IMG/VR virus record: IMGVR_UViG_3300027797_000029
Span: 1-62,754 of that record
DNA from: a virus
Length of the DNA: 62,754 nt
Reading direction: 5' to 3' (one strand)
Under the pieces are notes generated by a model. That model searched no databases. It saw nothing but the letters and a program-made list of their open reading frames with translations, and was not told the origin of the DNA. This document shows, in pieces, positions 25,409 to 34,703 of the stretch; position 1 is the first letter of the stretch; every line of letters starts with the position of its first letter. The position numbers and the translations under genes are program-made.

Positions 25409-26266
25409 ATGCCAACAGTTTTTAAAAACGTTCTTGCAACACAAATAGTAGGCACAACTACTACATTAAATATCACATCAGTGACCAGCAATAGTCCGTC
25501 TGCTGGCTATACCACATTTGGTTTTGCAACCCAACCTGTTGCTCCGTACGCAGTAGGAACAACCATTTATGTGAACGGATTATCAGTGAGCGGATACAAC
25601 GGCGGATACACAGTCACCAACTCCAGCACCACCAGCGTGAGTGTGATAAATGCATTGACCACAGCTATCAAAGGCGCATTGAACGGCGCAACTACATACA
25701 CCAGTGTTAGCGGAACCAGTGTGTCAGCAGCTGCAACTTATTCCGCAGTTAGTCCAGCATCTACCAGTGGCTCAGGCACTGGCGCAACATTCAATGTTAC
25801 AAAAATTGGTGCAGGAACCAGCTACTCTGGATTTATCACAGTCACAGTGGTCAGTGTGGGAACTGGATATGCCATTGGCGATACTGTTACAATATCTGGT
25901 GCAGATCTTGGTGGTGCAAACGGCACTAATAATTTGACATTTACTATTTCCAGTTCTGTTACACTGTTGACTGGCACAGTTAAAAACAATTTGATTTACA
26001 GTAACCCCAGTGCAACCACCACAATCATTGGATTGAGTTTGACCAACACCACACCAGAAACAGTGTTGGCAACAATTCAATTACAAGACACACTGACCGC
26101 AACCAGTGCATACTATATCAGTAACATACCAGTTCCGGGCTATCAAAGTTTGCGAGTGGTAACTGGCGGCGAAAAGTTAATTTTGACTCCAGCAACCAAT
26201 GTGTTTGTCACATCCAATGTGTCACAAAGTTTGGATGCAGTGGTGAGTTGGGTTGAGATCAGTTAA
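25409..26266 (+). CDS. Virion protein with fibre-like and beta-sandwich parts
   Basis: A 285-residue protein. The N-terminal ~190 residues are Thr/Ser/Gly-rich and include ITVTVVSVGTGYAIGDTVTI, a motif frequent in phage fibres. The C-terminal ~95 residues (NNLIYSNPSATTTIIGLSLTN...ILTPATNVFVTSNVSQSLD) resemble the small proteins at 18448 and 32896. It follows the fibre stop by three bases and may cap or link the fibre. Confidence 0.6.
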   Translation: MPTVFKNVLATQIVGTTTTLNITSVTSNSPSAGYTTFGFATQPVAPYAVGTTIYVNGLSVSGYNGGYTVTNSSTTSVSVINALTTAIKGALNGATTYTSVSGTSVSAAATYSAVSPASTSGSGTGATFNVTKIGAGTSYSGFITVTVVSVGTGYAIGDTVTISGADLGGANGTNNLTFTISSSVTLLTGTVKNNLIYSNPSATTTIIGLSLTNTTPETVLATIQLQDTLTATSAYYISNIPVPGYQSLRVVTGGEKLILTPATNVFVTSNVSQSLDAVVSWVEIS

Positions 26267-26277
26267 AGGATAATATC

Positions 26278-26643
26278 ATGGCATATGTAGGATCAAATTC
26301 TCCAGCATCAGATATCTTAGGAAATAATCCTAGATACTTCTATGCACTTCGCAGAACAGATGACGGCACACTGTATTTGGTTAGAACTGACATGATAGTT
26401 GACAACGGTGACAGTATCGAAATCAATGCTCCCGGCCCAGGTGCTGACGATTATGTTGATTTTGCTGTGGGCAATGATTTTTTTGAAGGTAGAGATGTGT
26501 TTCATAATTTGGTTTACCCTAATTTAAAATATGAACAAATGAGATGGGATGACAAAAGTGTATATTATTACATGAATGCCAACGGTGAATTAGTAGCAAG
26601 GATAGGACAAAGTTATGCGTATACTGGGTCCGATAACGTTTGA
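26278..26643 (+). CDS. Small acidic virion protein
   Basis: A 121-residue protein with a different composition from its fibre neighbours: acidic and Tyr-rich (PRYFYALRRTDDGTLYLVRT, DFFEGRDVFHNLVYPNLKY, KSVYYYMNANGELVARIG). No domain was recognised. AAGGATAA precedes the ATG. It may be a fibre adaptor or assembly factor, inferred from its place between two fibre genes. Confidence 0.6.
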   Translation: MAYVGSNSPASDILGNNPRYFYALRRTDDGTLYLVRTDMIVDNGDSIEINAPGPGADDYVDFAVGNDFFEGRDVFHNLVYPNLKYEQMRWDDKSVYYYMNANGELVARIGQSYAYTGSDNV

Positions 26644-26649
26644 TAAATA
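26642..26649 (+). promoter_or_regulatory. Late promoter-like box (GATAAATA)
   Basis: Overlaps the preceding TGA stop and gives a ~38-base leader to the ATG of the 2055-residue fibre at 26688. Confidence 0.55.
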
Positions 26650-26687
26650 ACTTATCCAATAATACGCAATGATAAAGGTATGATAAC

Positions 26688-29600
26688 ATGGCTGAATTTA
26701 AACTAGGAAGATTACGATTTGTATGGCAAGGCCCTTGGGTTTCAGCCACTAACTATGTCAAAGATGACATTGTTGCCTACGGCGGTAAGACGTATGTCTG
26801 CTTAGTCGGGCATACTGCCAACGCAGTATTTTATACAGATCTTAATAATGCAACTGCAAAATGGTCACAGATGTCCGACGGTGTGTCTTGGAAAGGCGCA
26901 TGGTCAAACACCACGGCATTTTACAAGATCAACGATATTGTACAAGTTGGCGGCAAAGATTATATCTGTTTGATAGGTCATACTCCCACAACAATCAGCC
27001 CAGTCAATCAGGGATTTTATACCGACCTAACTGCCAGCAAATGGCAATTGATGGTAGATGGTATTTCTTGGAAAACCACTTGGACCACAGCCACTTACTA
27101 TAACTTGGGCGATATTGTAAAGTTTGGCGCCAAAGAGTTTATCTGCGTAACCGGCCACATCAGCAGTTCCACACCCAACAGCGGATTTTACAGCGATTTG
27201 GCAGCTCTCAACTGGCAGTTATTTGTAGACGGCCAAACATTTATTGGTGCATGGACATCCACAACATATTATAAAATTGGTGATATTGTTAACTATGGTG
27301 GCACCAGTTACATTTGCAATACCGGACACACCAGTAGCACAACCCTTGAAGTGAATCAAGCCAATTGGACCACATTTATTCCAGGATTTGCATGGCTTGG
27401 CACTTATGCCAACGGGTATACTTACAAAGTAAATGATATTGTAAAATACGGACCTGATGCTTATATTTGCACAACAGCATACACATCTGTCACAAACACC
27501 ATTGATTTGACCAAATGGGCTTTGTTTGTGGCAGGTTTGGAATTTATGAATACCTATTCCAGTGCAACCAGTTACGCACTTGGCCAAGTGGTAACATATG
27601 GCGGATATGTTTATACTTCTTTGGTCACCAACAACTTGAATCAAACACCCAGTATTAGTCCCAGCTTTTGGAGTTTGGTAACCACCGGTTTCAACGTTCA
27701 AGGCAACTGGAATTTAACAACAGCTTACAAAGTTGGTGCAGTTGTTACTTACGGCGCATATGTTTATGTTTCTATTTTGGACGGAACTGGTTTCAATCCG
27801 GCAAACAATCCAACATATTGGTCCTTACTGAACACTGGCGTGTCTTGGCAAGGATTATGGACCGCAGGCGGAACATTCACAGCTAACATTGCCACAACCA
27901 ACATGACGGTCAGTGTGGTGGGCACAACATACTTGCGTCCTGGCGTGGTTATCACAGGATCTACCACATCGGCAAACACTGTGATCACAGGACAAACCAG
28001 TGGAACCACAGGTGGCGTGGGAGTATACACAGTCAATAACAGTCAAACAGTTGGCGCACCAGGTGCTGGCCAAGTTACATTAACTGCCACATCGTCTTAT
28101 AGATTAGGCGATTCAGTTGTGTATGGTCCAAACAGTTACATCTGTGTTGCAGCACACACTTCGGGCTACACTAGCCCAACAGGTCCAGCAACATCCAGCA
28201 ACAACAGACCGGACGTTGATACCGCAGGAACTTATTGGAACACATTGGCTCTTGGCAGTGCGGCCAACGTTCTTACCACTCTGGGCGACACTGTTTATTA
28301 CAGCGCAGGCGGCAATGCACGACTACCAATCGGTGAAGACGGTCAAATCCTGCGTGTTACTGGATCAGTACCAACTTGGAACTATTTTGGCCAAGTTGCC
28401 AATGTTTATTATGTTGCTCCCAGCGGTACAGATGCAACTGACTATGGTATTACTTTGGATAAGCCTTGGAAAACTGTTGCGTATGCTTGTGCTCGTGTGG
28501 CACAAGGTCCTGCTAATCCAAGTGCGCAATACTTGATTAATCAAAACAAGTCATGGGTGGGTGCTGAAGCCAACAACTATCTAGCTCACACTAACAAAGT
28601 TAGCGTTACCGGTACCACTGCTGGCGGCGCTTTTACCACAACCAGTACAGCAGGCTTGGCTGTTAACATGCCCATTGTGTTTAACACATTTGGTGGATAC
28701 TTAACAAACATCACACAGGCATATGCAAGTCAAAATTTATCAGTTATCAGTAGTTCAGGCACATTGCTAACAGTTAGCTCAAACATCTCTGGTGTAGTTG
28801 TTAATCAACCAGTGACATTTACCGCAGGATTTGGTAACGTGAGTTCGGGCACTGTGTATTATATTCAATCAGTGGCTGGCACACAGTTTACCATAAGTTT
28901 AACCCCAAGCGGCACAGTGTATACTGTGGGCGGTGGTGGTAGTGGTACAGCAGCAGTGCAGGGAACATTTGTAGTTGACAGCACAGTTGGATTTACACAA
29001 AACGTGCCGTTCCAAGTAACTGGAACAACTTTTGGTAATTTGTCATTGGCCACTAACTATTTTGTTTCAAACATAATTAGCGGAACATTTGTTACGTTCA
29101 GTGCCAGCAGCGGCGGCCCAGTTTTGACCAACGTTACTCCAGCTTCTGGCACAATGGCTGTTACCACTAACAACACATTGACACTGGCCGCTGCGTCATT
29201 GACCACAGCAGCCGCAACTATTGAACAAACTTATCTAGCACAAACATTGTCTGTGTTAAGTTCTGCTGGAACTACCATCACAGTCAGTGCAAACATGGTT
29301 GATGTCAGTGTTAATCAACCCATTGTGTTTAGTGCAAGTTTTGGCACAGTGGATGCAGGTGCAATTTATTATGTACAAGCAGTCAGCGGCACAAGTTTAA
29401 CTATCTCGTTGAATGTGAATGGAACACCATACACAGTGGGCATTGGTAATCAGCCTTGCAGTGCATCAGTGCAAGCCATGTTAAGAGCCACAACTACCAG
29501 CAACATACGGGCTGGCAGCAGTTTTACTGTAACAGGTGCGTTTGGCGGATTGAATACTTCAACAACTTATTACACAACTCAAGTGTTGTCAAGCACACTG

Positions 29601-32600
29601 TTCCAAGTCAGCACAACTAACGGTGGCCCTGTGATATCAACATTATCGGCTGCAACTGGTACAGCAACAGCCAACCAAGGCGTCACTTACTATGTTAAAA
29701 CTATCACAACAAACACCAGTTTTACTGTGTCAAATACATTTGGCGGCACAGCAATTACTGCTGCTGGTTCAGGTACTGTGACAGGTGTGCTTTCATACAA
29801 CGGATTCAAAGCCAAAAGAGATGTTGAGCAAATTTTAAGTGCAGTGGTTTTTGACATAGGACGGGGTGGCAACTTATCCACTACATTGGTGGCAAGATCA
29901 TACTATGCCACAGCAACAACTTACACATCAACTGTGACTTTATATTTGCTGCCTTATTTTGTGTCAGCATTAACATATGCAAGCACATTGACATCTACAA
30001 ATGTGTTGGGACAGTCTGCACCAGCCAACAACTACCAGACATTGAATGGTGTTTCTGCTGCAATCAGTCAGTTTACCAGCGGCAGTTACACAGCTGAAGC
30101 AGGCATGAACACCAAAGCTACCACATTGTTTGCAACTGTGACCAGCGGATTAAACGCTGGCACAACCAATGCTATTCCAGCACCAATAAATCCCACAACT
30201 TCTATCTTTATCAAAACAGGCACATACTCTGAAATATTACCAATCAGTGTGCCAGCATTCACATCACTGATAGGTGACGAACTTAGATCAACAATTATTC
30301 AGCCACTCACATTCAGTGTGACTGCAACCACAAGTTCTGGCACCAGTTTGACATTGTCTGATGCTACTAATGTCACGGTTGGCATGGGTATCAGTGGCAA
30401 TGCATTTATTCCAGATGGTGCGTTTGTTATTGCCAAATCAGGCAATGTGTTAACACTAAGCGCAGCAACCACTGGCACAGTGGTTGGTGCATTGGTAGCA
30501 GGCTACACAGTCAGTGACATGTTCTACATGCGTAACGGTACTGGTGCTAGAAATATGAGTGTTACTGGTTTATTTGGCAAAGTTGGTTCAGCAAACAGCT
30601 ACGGCACAGCACGACCCACAGCAGGCGCATATTTCAGCTTAGATCCAGGCAACGGCCCGGACGACGACACTGTGTGGATTTATTCAAAGAGTCCATATGT
30701 GCAAAACGTTTCACTGTTTGGAACAGGTTGTGTTGGTTGCAAGATTGACGGCAGCTTGCATGCCGGCGGCAACAAATCCATGACACTGAACGACTTTACT
30801 AATATTTTATCAGATGGTATTGCAATTTGGGCCACGCAATTGGCCAAATGCGAAGCTGTGTCTGTGTTCTCGTATTATTGCTATGCAGGATACTTGAGTG
30901 AGTACGGCGGCGCAATTCGAGCCACCAACGGCAACAGTTCTTATGGTACCTACGGTTGTGTGGCAGAAGGAACCAGCCCAACTGAAGTGCCAATCACAGC
31001 CGTGGTCAACACTCAAACCCAAGAGGCACAGGTCACATTTGTTTTGACAGGTGGCGGCCAAATTCTTTGGTTGGAATATTCAAATGCTGGTCAGGCCTAC
31101 AGTTCAGCATCTTACAGCATTACCAGCGGCAGCGGCGGCGGCGCAGCAGTTAGTGCAGCCAACTATTTTACCAATGCAGTAACTGAAGTGCGTATTGTGA
31201 CAGGCGGTGCCAACTACCTAACAGCCACCAATGTGGCTCAGAATGGAACTGCCAGCACTATCACGTTGTCAGCAGCTGATTCAGCAGCCAACAATGCATA
31301 TGTGGGCATGCGCATTGTGTTGCAAGCCGGCACAGGCGCTGGCCAATACGGGTTTATCAATTATTACAACGCCAGTACAAAACAAGTGATTGTGTTAAAA
31401 GAATCTGTTGCAGGAATTGTCACAAGCACTTGTTCAACCACCGTGTTCAACGTTACTGACACTGCAAATATTCCAGCAGGCACACCAGTTGTGTTTACTG
31501 GCACATCGTTTGCTGGTGGATCAATAACAAATAACACTGTGTTTTATGTAGTGGCCAATAACTTTACAGCAACCACATTCTCAGTGGCCACTGCCGCAGG
31601 CGGAACACCTATCACACTCACAGCAGGGTCTGGCACAATGAGTATATTTGTGGCAATGTGGGATGTGGCTGTGAGCGGTACCAGTGTGCAAACAGTGTTG
31701 GACGGCAGCACACGCTATGTTATTGAACCACGAATCACTTTCAGTGGATCAGGCACTGGCGCATTTGCTCGTGCTGTTGTGGCTACCAATCAAATTGCAG
31801 CAATTAGAATTATCAATCCAGGATCAGGATACGGCAGTGCTCCAAGCATAACCATTACTGATCCCAATTCAACCACTGCAGCCACTACCACCGTGCGTGT
31901 ACAACCCACTGGTGTGTTGGGGCAACCCACTTGGGCCAGCAGAGGCACCAATTACAACGAAGCTGCAGTCACAGTAACTGGTAACGGTTTTGCAGATTTC
32001 CAAGCACTGGGATTCTTCATCAACTTGAGTGGCATGACCAAAGTGCCAGTTCCAGGCGCAAACATTGCATTCACAGGCAACTCAACTTATTACATTGTGG
32101 TTCAGGTACTGAGTTACACTGGCAGTGCAGGCAATTACGATGCTAGTATACAGATCAATCCAGGCTTGACTGTGACAGATTCTCCAGTGAACGGAACAGT
32201 TGTTACCATCACCATTGACTACAGTCAAGTTCGGTTAACTGGACATGACTTCTTGTATGTGGGTTCTGGCAACTTCTACAACACTGGTTATCCAAACAAT
32301 TTCAGCACAGCCAACAAAATTGTGGCCAATCAAACTGTTAACAGTGCAGGCGGTCGTGTGTTCTTCACAGCCACTGACCAGGACGGTAACTTCAACGTGG
32401 GTAACTTGTTCACAGTGCAACAGGCCACTGGTATTGCCACACTCAGCGCCAGTTTGTTCAATTTGAGCGGTTTGAATCAACTACAGTTTGCTTCAGGCGG
32501 CGCACTGGTCACACAGTTCAGTACTGATGGCAACATGACTGGAAACAGCGACAGTTTGGTTCCAACACAACGTGCTGTTAGAGCATACATTGCCAGTCAG

Positions 32601-32855
32601 TTGGGTGCAGGCGGCAGCAACATCACAGCCAACAGTTTGACAGCTGGCAGTGTGTACATCAGTGGAACCACTATCACCACAACCAACGCCAACAATTTGA
32701 TAATTACATCCACAGGAACTCAAATTTCTGTGAACAATTTGGCAGTGTTCACAAGAGCGCAAACCGCTACTGTGCCGCTGGTAGCCAATGATTTGACTAA
32801 TAAAGCGTATGTGGACAATGTCAAGAGTTTTGCATTTTTCATTAGTTCTCAGTGA
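26688..32855 (+). CDS. Giant tail fibre/adhesin with eight N-terminal carbohydrate-binding-like repeats
   Basis: A 2055-residue protein, the longest in the window. Residues ~5-520 hold eight units of about 55 residues with the pattern W-G-W...Y..GDIV.YGG..Y.C...HT, resembling small chitin/cellulose-binding modules (CBM5/12 type); the eighth unit is split by a ~70-residue insertion. From ~575 a segment starts (YYVAPSGTDATDYG, PWKTVAYA) as in beta-helix pectate-lyase-like fibres. Two tandem domains follow (VNQPVTFTAGFG... and VNQPIVFSASFG...). The middle region has PTAGAYFSLDPGNGPDDDTV and GCKIDGSLHAGGNKS. The C-terminus (VPLVANDLTNKAYVDNV) is a usual fibre end. Likely a main host-recognition fibre; catalysis cannot be shown. 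Confidence 0.78.
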   Translation: MAEFKLGRLRFVWQGPWVSATNYVKDDIVAYGGKTYVCLVGHTANAVFYTDLNNATAKWSQMSDGVSWKGAWSNTTAFYKINDIVQVGGKDYICLIGHTPTTISPVNQGFYTDLTASKWQLMVDGISWKTTWTTATYYNLGDIVKFGAKEFICVTGHISSSTPNSGFYSDLAALNWQLFVDGQTFIGAWTSTTYYKIGDIVNYGGTSYICNTGHTSSTTLEVNQANWTTFIPGFAWLGTYANGYTYKVNDIVKYGPDAYICTTAYTSVTNTIDLTKWALFVAGLEFMNTYSSATSYALGQVVTYGGYVYTSLVTNNLNQTPSISPSFWSLVTTGFNVQGNWNLTTAYKVGAVVTYGAYVYVSILDGTGFNPANNPTYWSLLNTGVSWQGLWTAGGTFTANIATTNMTVSVVGTTYLRPGVVITGSTTSANTVITGQTSGTTGGVGVYTVNNSQTVGAPGAGQVTLTATSSYRLGDSVVYGPNSYICVAAHTSGYTSPTGPATSSNNRPDVDTAGTYWNTLALGSAANVLTTLGDTVYYSAGGNARLPIGEDGQILRVTGSVPTWNYFGQVANVYYVAPSGTDATDYGITLDKPWKTVAYACARVAQGPANPSAQYLINQNKSWVGAEANNYLAHTNKVSVTGTTAGGAFTTTSTAGLAVNMPIVFNTFGGYLTNITQAYASQNLSVISSSGTLLTVSSNISGVVVNQPVTFTAGFGNVSSGTVYYIQSVAGTQFTISLTPSGTVYTVGGGGSGTAAVQGTFVVDSTVGFTQNVPFQVTGTTFGNLSLATNYFVSNIISGTFVTFSASSGGPVLTNVTPASGTMAVTTNNTLTLAAASLTTAAATIEQTYLAQTLSVLSSAGTTITVSANMVDVSVNQPIVFSASFGTVDAGAIYYVQAVSGTSLTISLNVNGTPYTVGIGNQPCSASVQAMLRATTTSNIRAGSSFTVTGAFGGLNTSTTYYTTQVLSSTLFQVSTTNGGPVISTLSAATGTATANQGVTYYVKTITTNTSFTVSNTFGGTAITAAGSGTVTGVLSYNGFKAKRDVEQILSAVVFDIGRGGNLSTTLVARSYYATATTYTSTVTLYLLPYFVSALTYASTLTSTNVLGQSAPANNYQTLNGVSAAISQFTSGSYTAEAGMNTKATTLFATVTSGLNAGTTNAIPAPINPTTSIFIKTGTYSEILPISVPAFTSLIGDELRSTIIQPLTFSVTATTSSGTSLTLSDATNVTVGMGISGNAFIPDGAFVIAKSGNVLTLSAATTGTVVGALVAGYTVSDMFYMRNGTGARNMSVTGLFGKVGSANSYGTARPTAGAYFSLDPGNGPDDDTVWIYSKSPYVQNVSLFGTGCVGCKIDGSLHAGGNKSMTLNDFTNILSDGIAIWATQLAKCEAVSVFSYYCYAGYLSEYGGAIRATNGNSSYGTYGCVAEGTSPTEVPITAVVNTQTQEAQVTFVLTGGGQILWLEYSNAGQAYSSASYSITSGSGGGAAVSAANYFTNAVTEVRIVTGGANYLTATNVAQNGTASTITLSAADSAANNAYVGMRIVLQAGTGAGQYGFINYYNASTKQVIVLKESVAGIVTSTCSTTVFNVTDTANIPAGTPVVFTGTSFAGGSITNNTVFYVVANNFTATTFSVATAAGGTPITLTAGSGTMSIFVAMWDVAVSGTSVQTVLDGSTRYVIEPRITFSGSGTGAFARAVVATNQIAAIRIINPGSGYGSAPSITITDPNSTTAATTTVRVQPTGVLGQPTWASRGTNYNEAAVTVTGNGFADFQALGFFINLSGMTKVPVPGANIAFTGNSTYYIVVQVLSYTGSAGNYDASIQINPGLTVTDSPVNGTVVTITIDYSQVRLTGHDFLYVGSGNFYNTGYPNNFSTANKIVANQTVNSAGGRVFFTATDQDGNFNVGNLFTVQQATGIATLSASLFNLSGLNQLQFASGGALVTQFSTDGNMTGNSDSLVPTQRAVRAYIASQLGAGGSNITANSLTAGSVYISGTTITTTNANNLIITSTGTQISVNNLAVFTRAQTATVPLVANDLTNKAYVDNVKSFAFFISSQ

Positions 32856-32863
32856 CCAAATGA

Positions 32864-32871
32864 ACTAAATA
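32864..32871 (+). promoter_or_regulatory. Weak late promoter-like box (ACTAAATA)
   Basis: Six of eight bases match. It lies 24 bases upstream of the ATG at 32896, with GGAG between them. Confidence 0.35.
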
Positions 32872-32895
32872 CACTAAGATAACGGAGAAAAGATT

Positions 32896-33237
32896 ATGGC
32901 AGCAGGAAGATTAGGCACACCGGCAAATTTAGCAGCAGGAACAAACACCACGCTGTACACTAACGCCACCTCATACGCAGTGTGTACAGTGAACATTTTG
33001 AATCGCAACACAACTGCGTTGACAATTCGACTGGGATTGACTTCCACAGGCACGTCAGGCGGCTTTACCGGCGGCGGCGGCACACCAGGACTTGCAGAAT
33101 GGCTGGAGTTTGACACAGTTATCCCAGCCAATGGTGTGTTGGAACGCACTGGATTAGTAGTGGGCGCCACTCAAAATTTGGTTGCTTATGCCAGTGCCAC
33201 TGGTGTCACTGCCATGGTGTACGGAATTGAGACTTAA
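32896..33237 (+). CDS. Small beta-sandwich virion protein
   Basis: A 113-residue protein with the same layout as the 122-residue protein at 18448: AVCTVNILNRNTTALTIRLGL, a Gly-rich turn (FTGGGGTPG), then VIPANGVLERTGLVV and a closing strand. GGAG lies upstream of the ATG. It probably decorates or caps fibres. Function inferred. Confidence 0.6.
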   Translation: MAAGRLGTPANLAAGTNTTLYTNATSYAVCTVNILNRNTTALTIRLGLTSTGTSGGFTGGGGTPGLAEWLEFDTVIPANGVLERTGLVVGATQNLVAYASATGVTAMVYGIET

Positions 33238-33249
33238 TAGGAGCCACTG

Positions 33250-33600
33250 ATGGGACGATTTCTTGGACAAGGCTACGCTAGACAAACACCTGACAGTTTT
33301 GCAGAAACTGTGGATGTCACAACCAATATCACATTGGCGTTGAATTCCATCTATTATGTCAATACCACAGCCGCAATTGTTACACTGACATTGCCACAAT
33401 TGCCCTCAGCTGGTGACTTTGTGGATATCATTGATGCTGCTGGAACATTTGACATATACAATTGTGTTATTATTCCCAGTGGTGACGGATCAACGGTGGC
33501 TGGATTTGCAGACAACCTAACATTGAATCTTAGCCGTTTAAGTGTTCGCTTGCAGTATTCAGTTGGAAGAACCAGCTGGCTAGTAACTCAGCTGATATAA
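33250..33600 (+). CDS. Small virion protein
   Basis: A 116-residue protein: MGRFLGQGYARQTPDSFAET, then a beta domain with LNSIYYVNTTAAIVTLTLPQLPSAGDFV and TSWLVTQLI at the end. The phrase about values that vanish into LPxxPxxGDFV resembles short fibre-end domains of other phages. AGGAG precedes the start closely. The gene lies between the small sandwich protein and the cysteine-rich pair, probably as part of one adhesin operon. Confidence 0.6.
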   Translation: MGRFLGQGYARQTPDSFAETVDVTTNITLALNSIYYVNTTAAIVTLTLPQLPSAGDFVDIIDAAGTFDIYNCVIIPSGDGSTVAGFADNLTLNLSRLSVRLQYSVGRTSWLVTQLI

Positions 33601-33614
33601 GGAATAGATAAAAA

Positions 33615-34694
33615 ATGGCAAACGTATTAAGTTATATTAACACAGGATCAGTTTCAGGACCGACCGCTGGCGGCTTTACTCCTCCGCCAGGCATGTGGTG
33701 TCGACCAGCACACAAACCCACTCAGTGTGTGTTGATAACAGGTGACAACGTATGTTGTTTCTGTGTGCCAACCACAGCTACTTGTTTTGTTATTGAAATG
33801 TGGGGACAAGGCGGTGGCGGTGGCGGTGGTTGCTGTTGCGGTGTTGGATCATATGGAGGCCAAGGTGGGTCATATGGATTTGTTGCTTGCACAATTAGTG
33901 GTCAAAATTGGATTCTATGTGCATGTGTATGCAATTGCAGTTGCACAACTTGCACCATATGCACTGGCTCAATGGGACAGTTTGCCAGAGTTTGTCAGTG
34001 CAATGGTGGTGTAAACGGCACATGGTGGTGCATATGCGGTGGTTGTGAAGGTTACTGGTGTTGTAATCCCAGCGCACCATGGTGTTGGGACGGCGGCCAA
34101 CAAAACCCTGGCGCCTGGCCAACTGGCCAAAAATACAACATGTGGTTGCACTGGAAAGAAAGAAGCGCCTGTTTAGCAGGACGCTGCGGTAGTACTACAG
34201 CTGCGGCGCCCGCAGCTGGATTACCAATGTGTACAAACAGCGGTGTTGCTGGCCAAGCTCCTGTAGCTGCCACATACACCGGATGCACAACAGCAATGCC
34301 AACAAGTCCAACCGCAGGATCGAGCGGCGGCAACATACTAGATATTGTATTTCCAAAGAAAACTTGCGCCTGTTTTCAACCACTGGGTTACATATGGCAA
34401 GGTGCTTGTGGCTTTAGCGATCCAGGATTAGGAAATATGCCTGCTAGTTGTTTGAATACTGGTTACTTTAACAGTTCGATACCAAACTCAGCATGTGGCG
34501 GTGGCATGGGTGTTGGCGGATCAGCTTATGCCGGCGGCGAACAAGCATGGAAAAAATGCGGTTTTGATTGCGGCGGTTGCTGGCCACAAAATGGAAATTT
34601 TCCAGGCGGTGGCGGCATGAGTACTCACTCTTGCTCAGCATGGTCTCATCCAGGGTGCGGCGCAATGGGTTTAATTTTGATGAGTTACTGTTAA
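33615..34694 (+). CDS. Cysteine-rich, glycine-rich adhesin-like protein A
   Basis: A 359-residue protein with about 40 Cys by my count (roughly 11 percent), including CCFC, CCC and CACVCNCSC. The frame of the fold is that of glycine-rich phage fibre tips: CFVIEMWGQGGGGGGG corresponds to the usual VxVWGxGGGGGG strand, followed by YGGQGGSYGFV and an end PGGGG...MGLILMSYC. Cysteines sit where ordinary members have Thr, Val or Gln. There is no signal peptide, so it is made in the reducing cytoplasm; disulfides after lysis, or metal binding, are possible. It is paired with a paralogue nine bases downstream. Probable receptor-binding tip, inferred. Confidence 0.75.
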   Translation: MANVLSYINTGSVSGPTAGGFTPPPGMWCRPAHKPTQCVLITGDNVCCFCVPTTATCFVIEMWGQGGGGGGGCCCGVGSYGGQGGSYGFVACTISGQNWILCACVCNCSCTTCTICTGSMGQFARVCQCNGGVNGTWWCICGGCEGYWCCNPSAPWCWDGGQQNPGAWPTGQKYNMWLHWKERSACLAGRCGSTTAAAPAAGLPMCTNSGVAGQAPVAATYTGCTTAMPTSPTAGSSGGNILDIVFPKKTCACFQPLGYIWQGACGFSDPGLGNMPASCLNTGYFNSSIPNSACGGGMGVGGSAYAGGEQAWKKCGFDCGGCWPQNGNFPGGGGMSTHSCSAWSHPGCGAMGLILMSYC

Positions 34695-34703
34695 GGAAAA
34701 ATT

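Noticed and set aside
19864-32855. CRISPR-like or other short regular repeats in the fibre genes
   Set aside because: The repeats are coding, in frame, degenerate and have no unique spacers of constant length.
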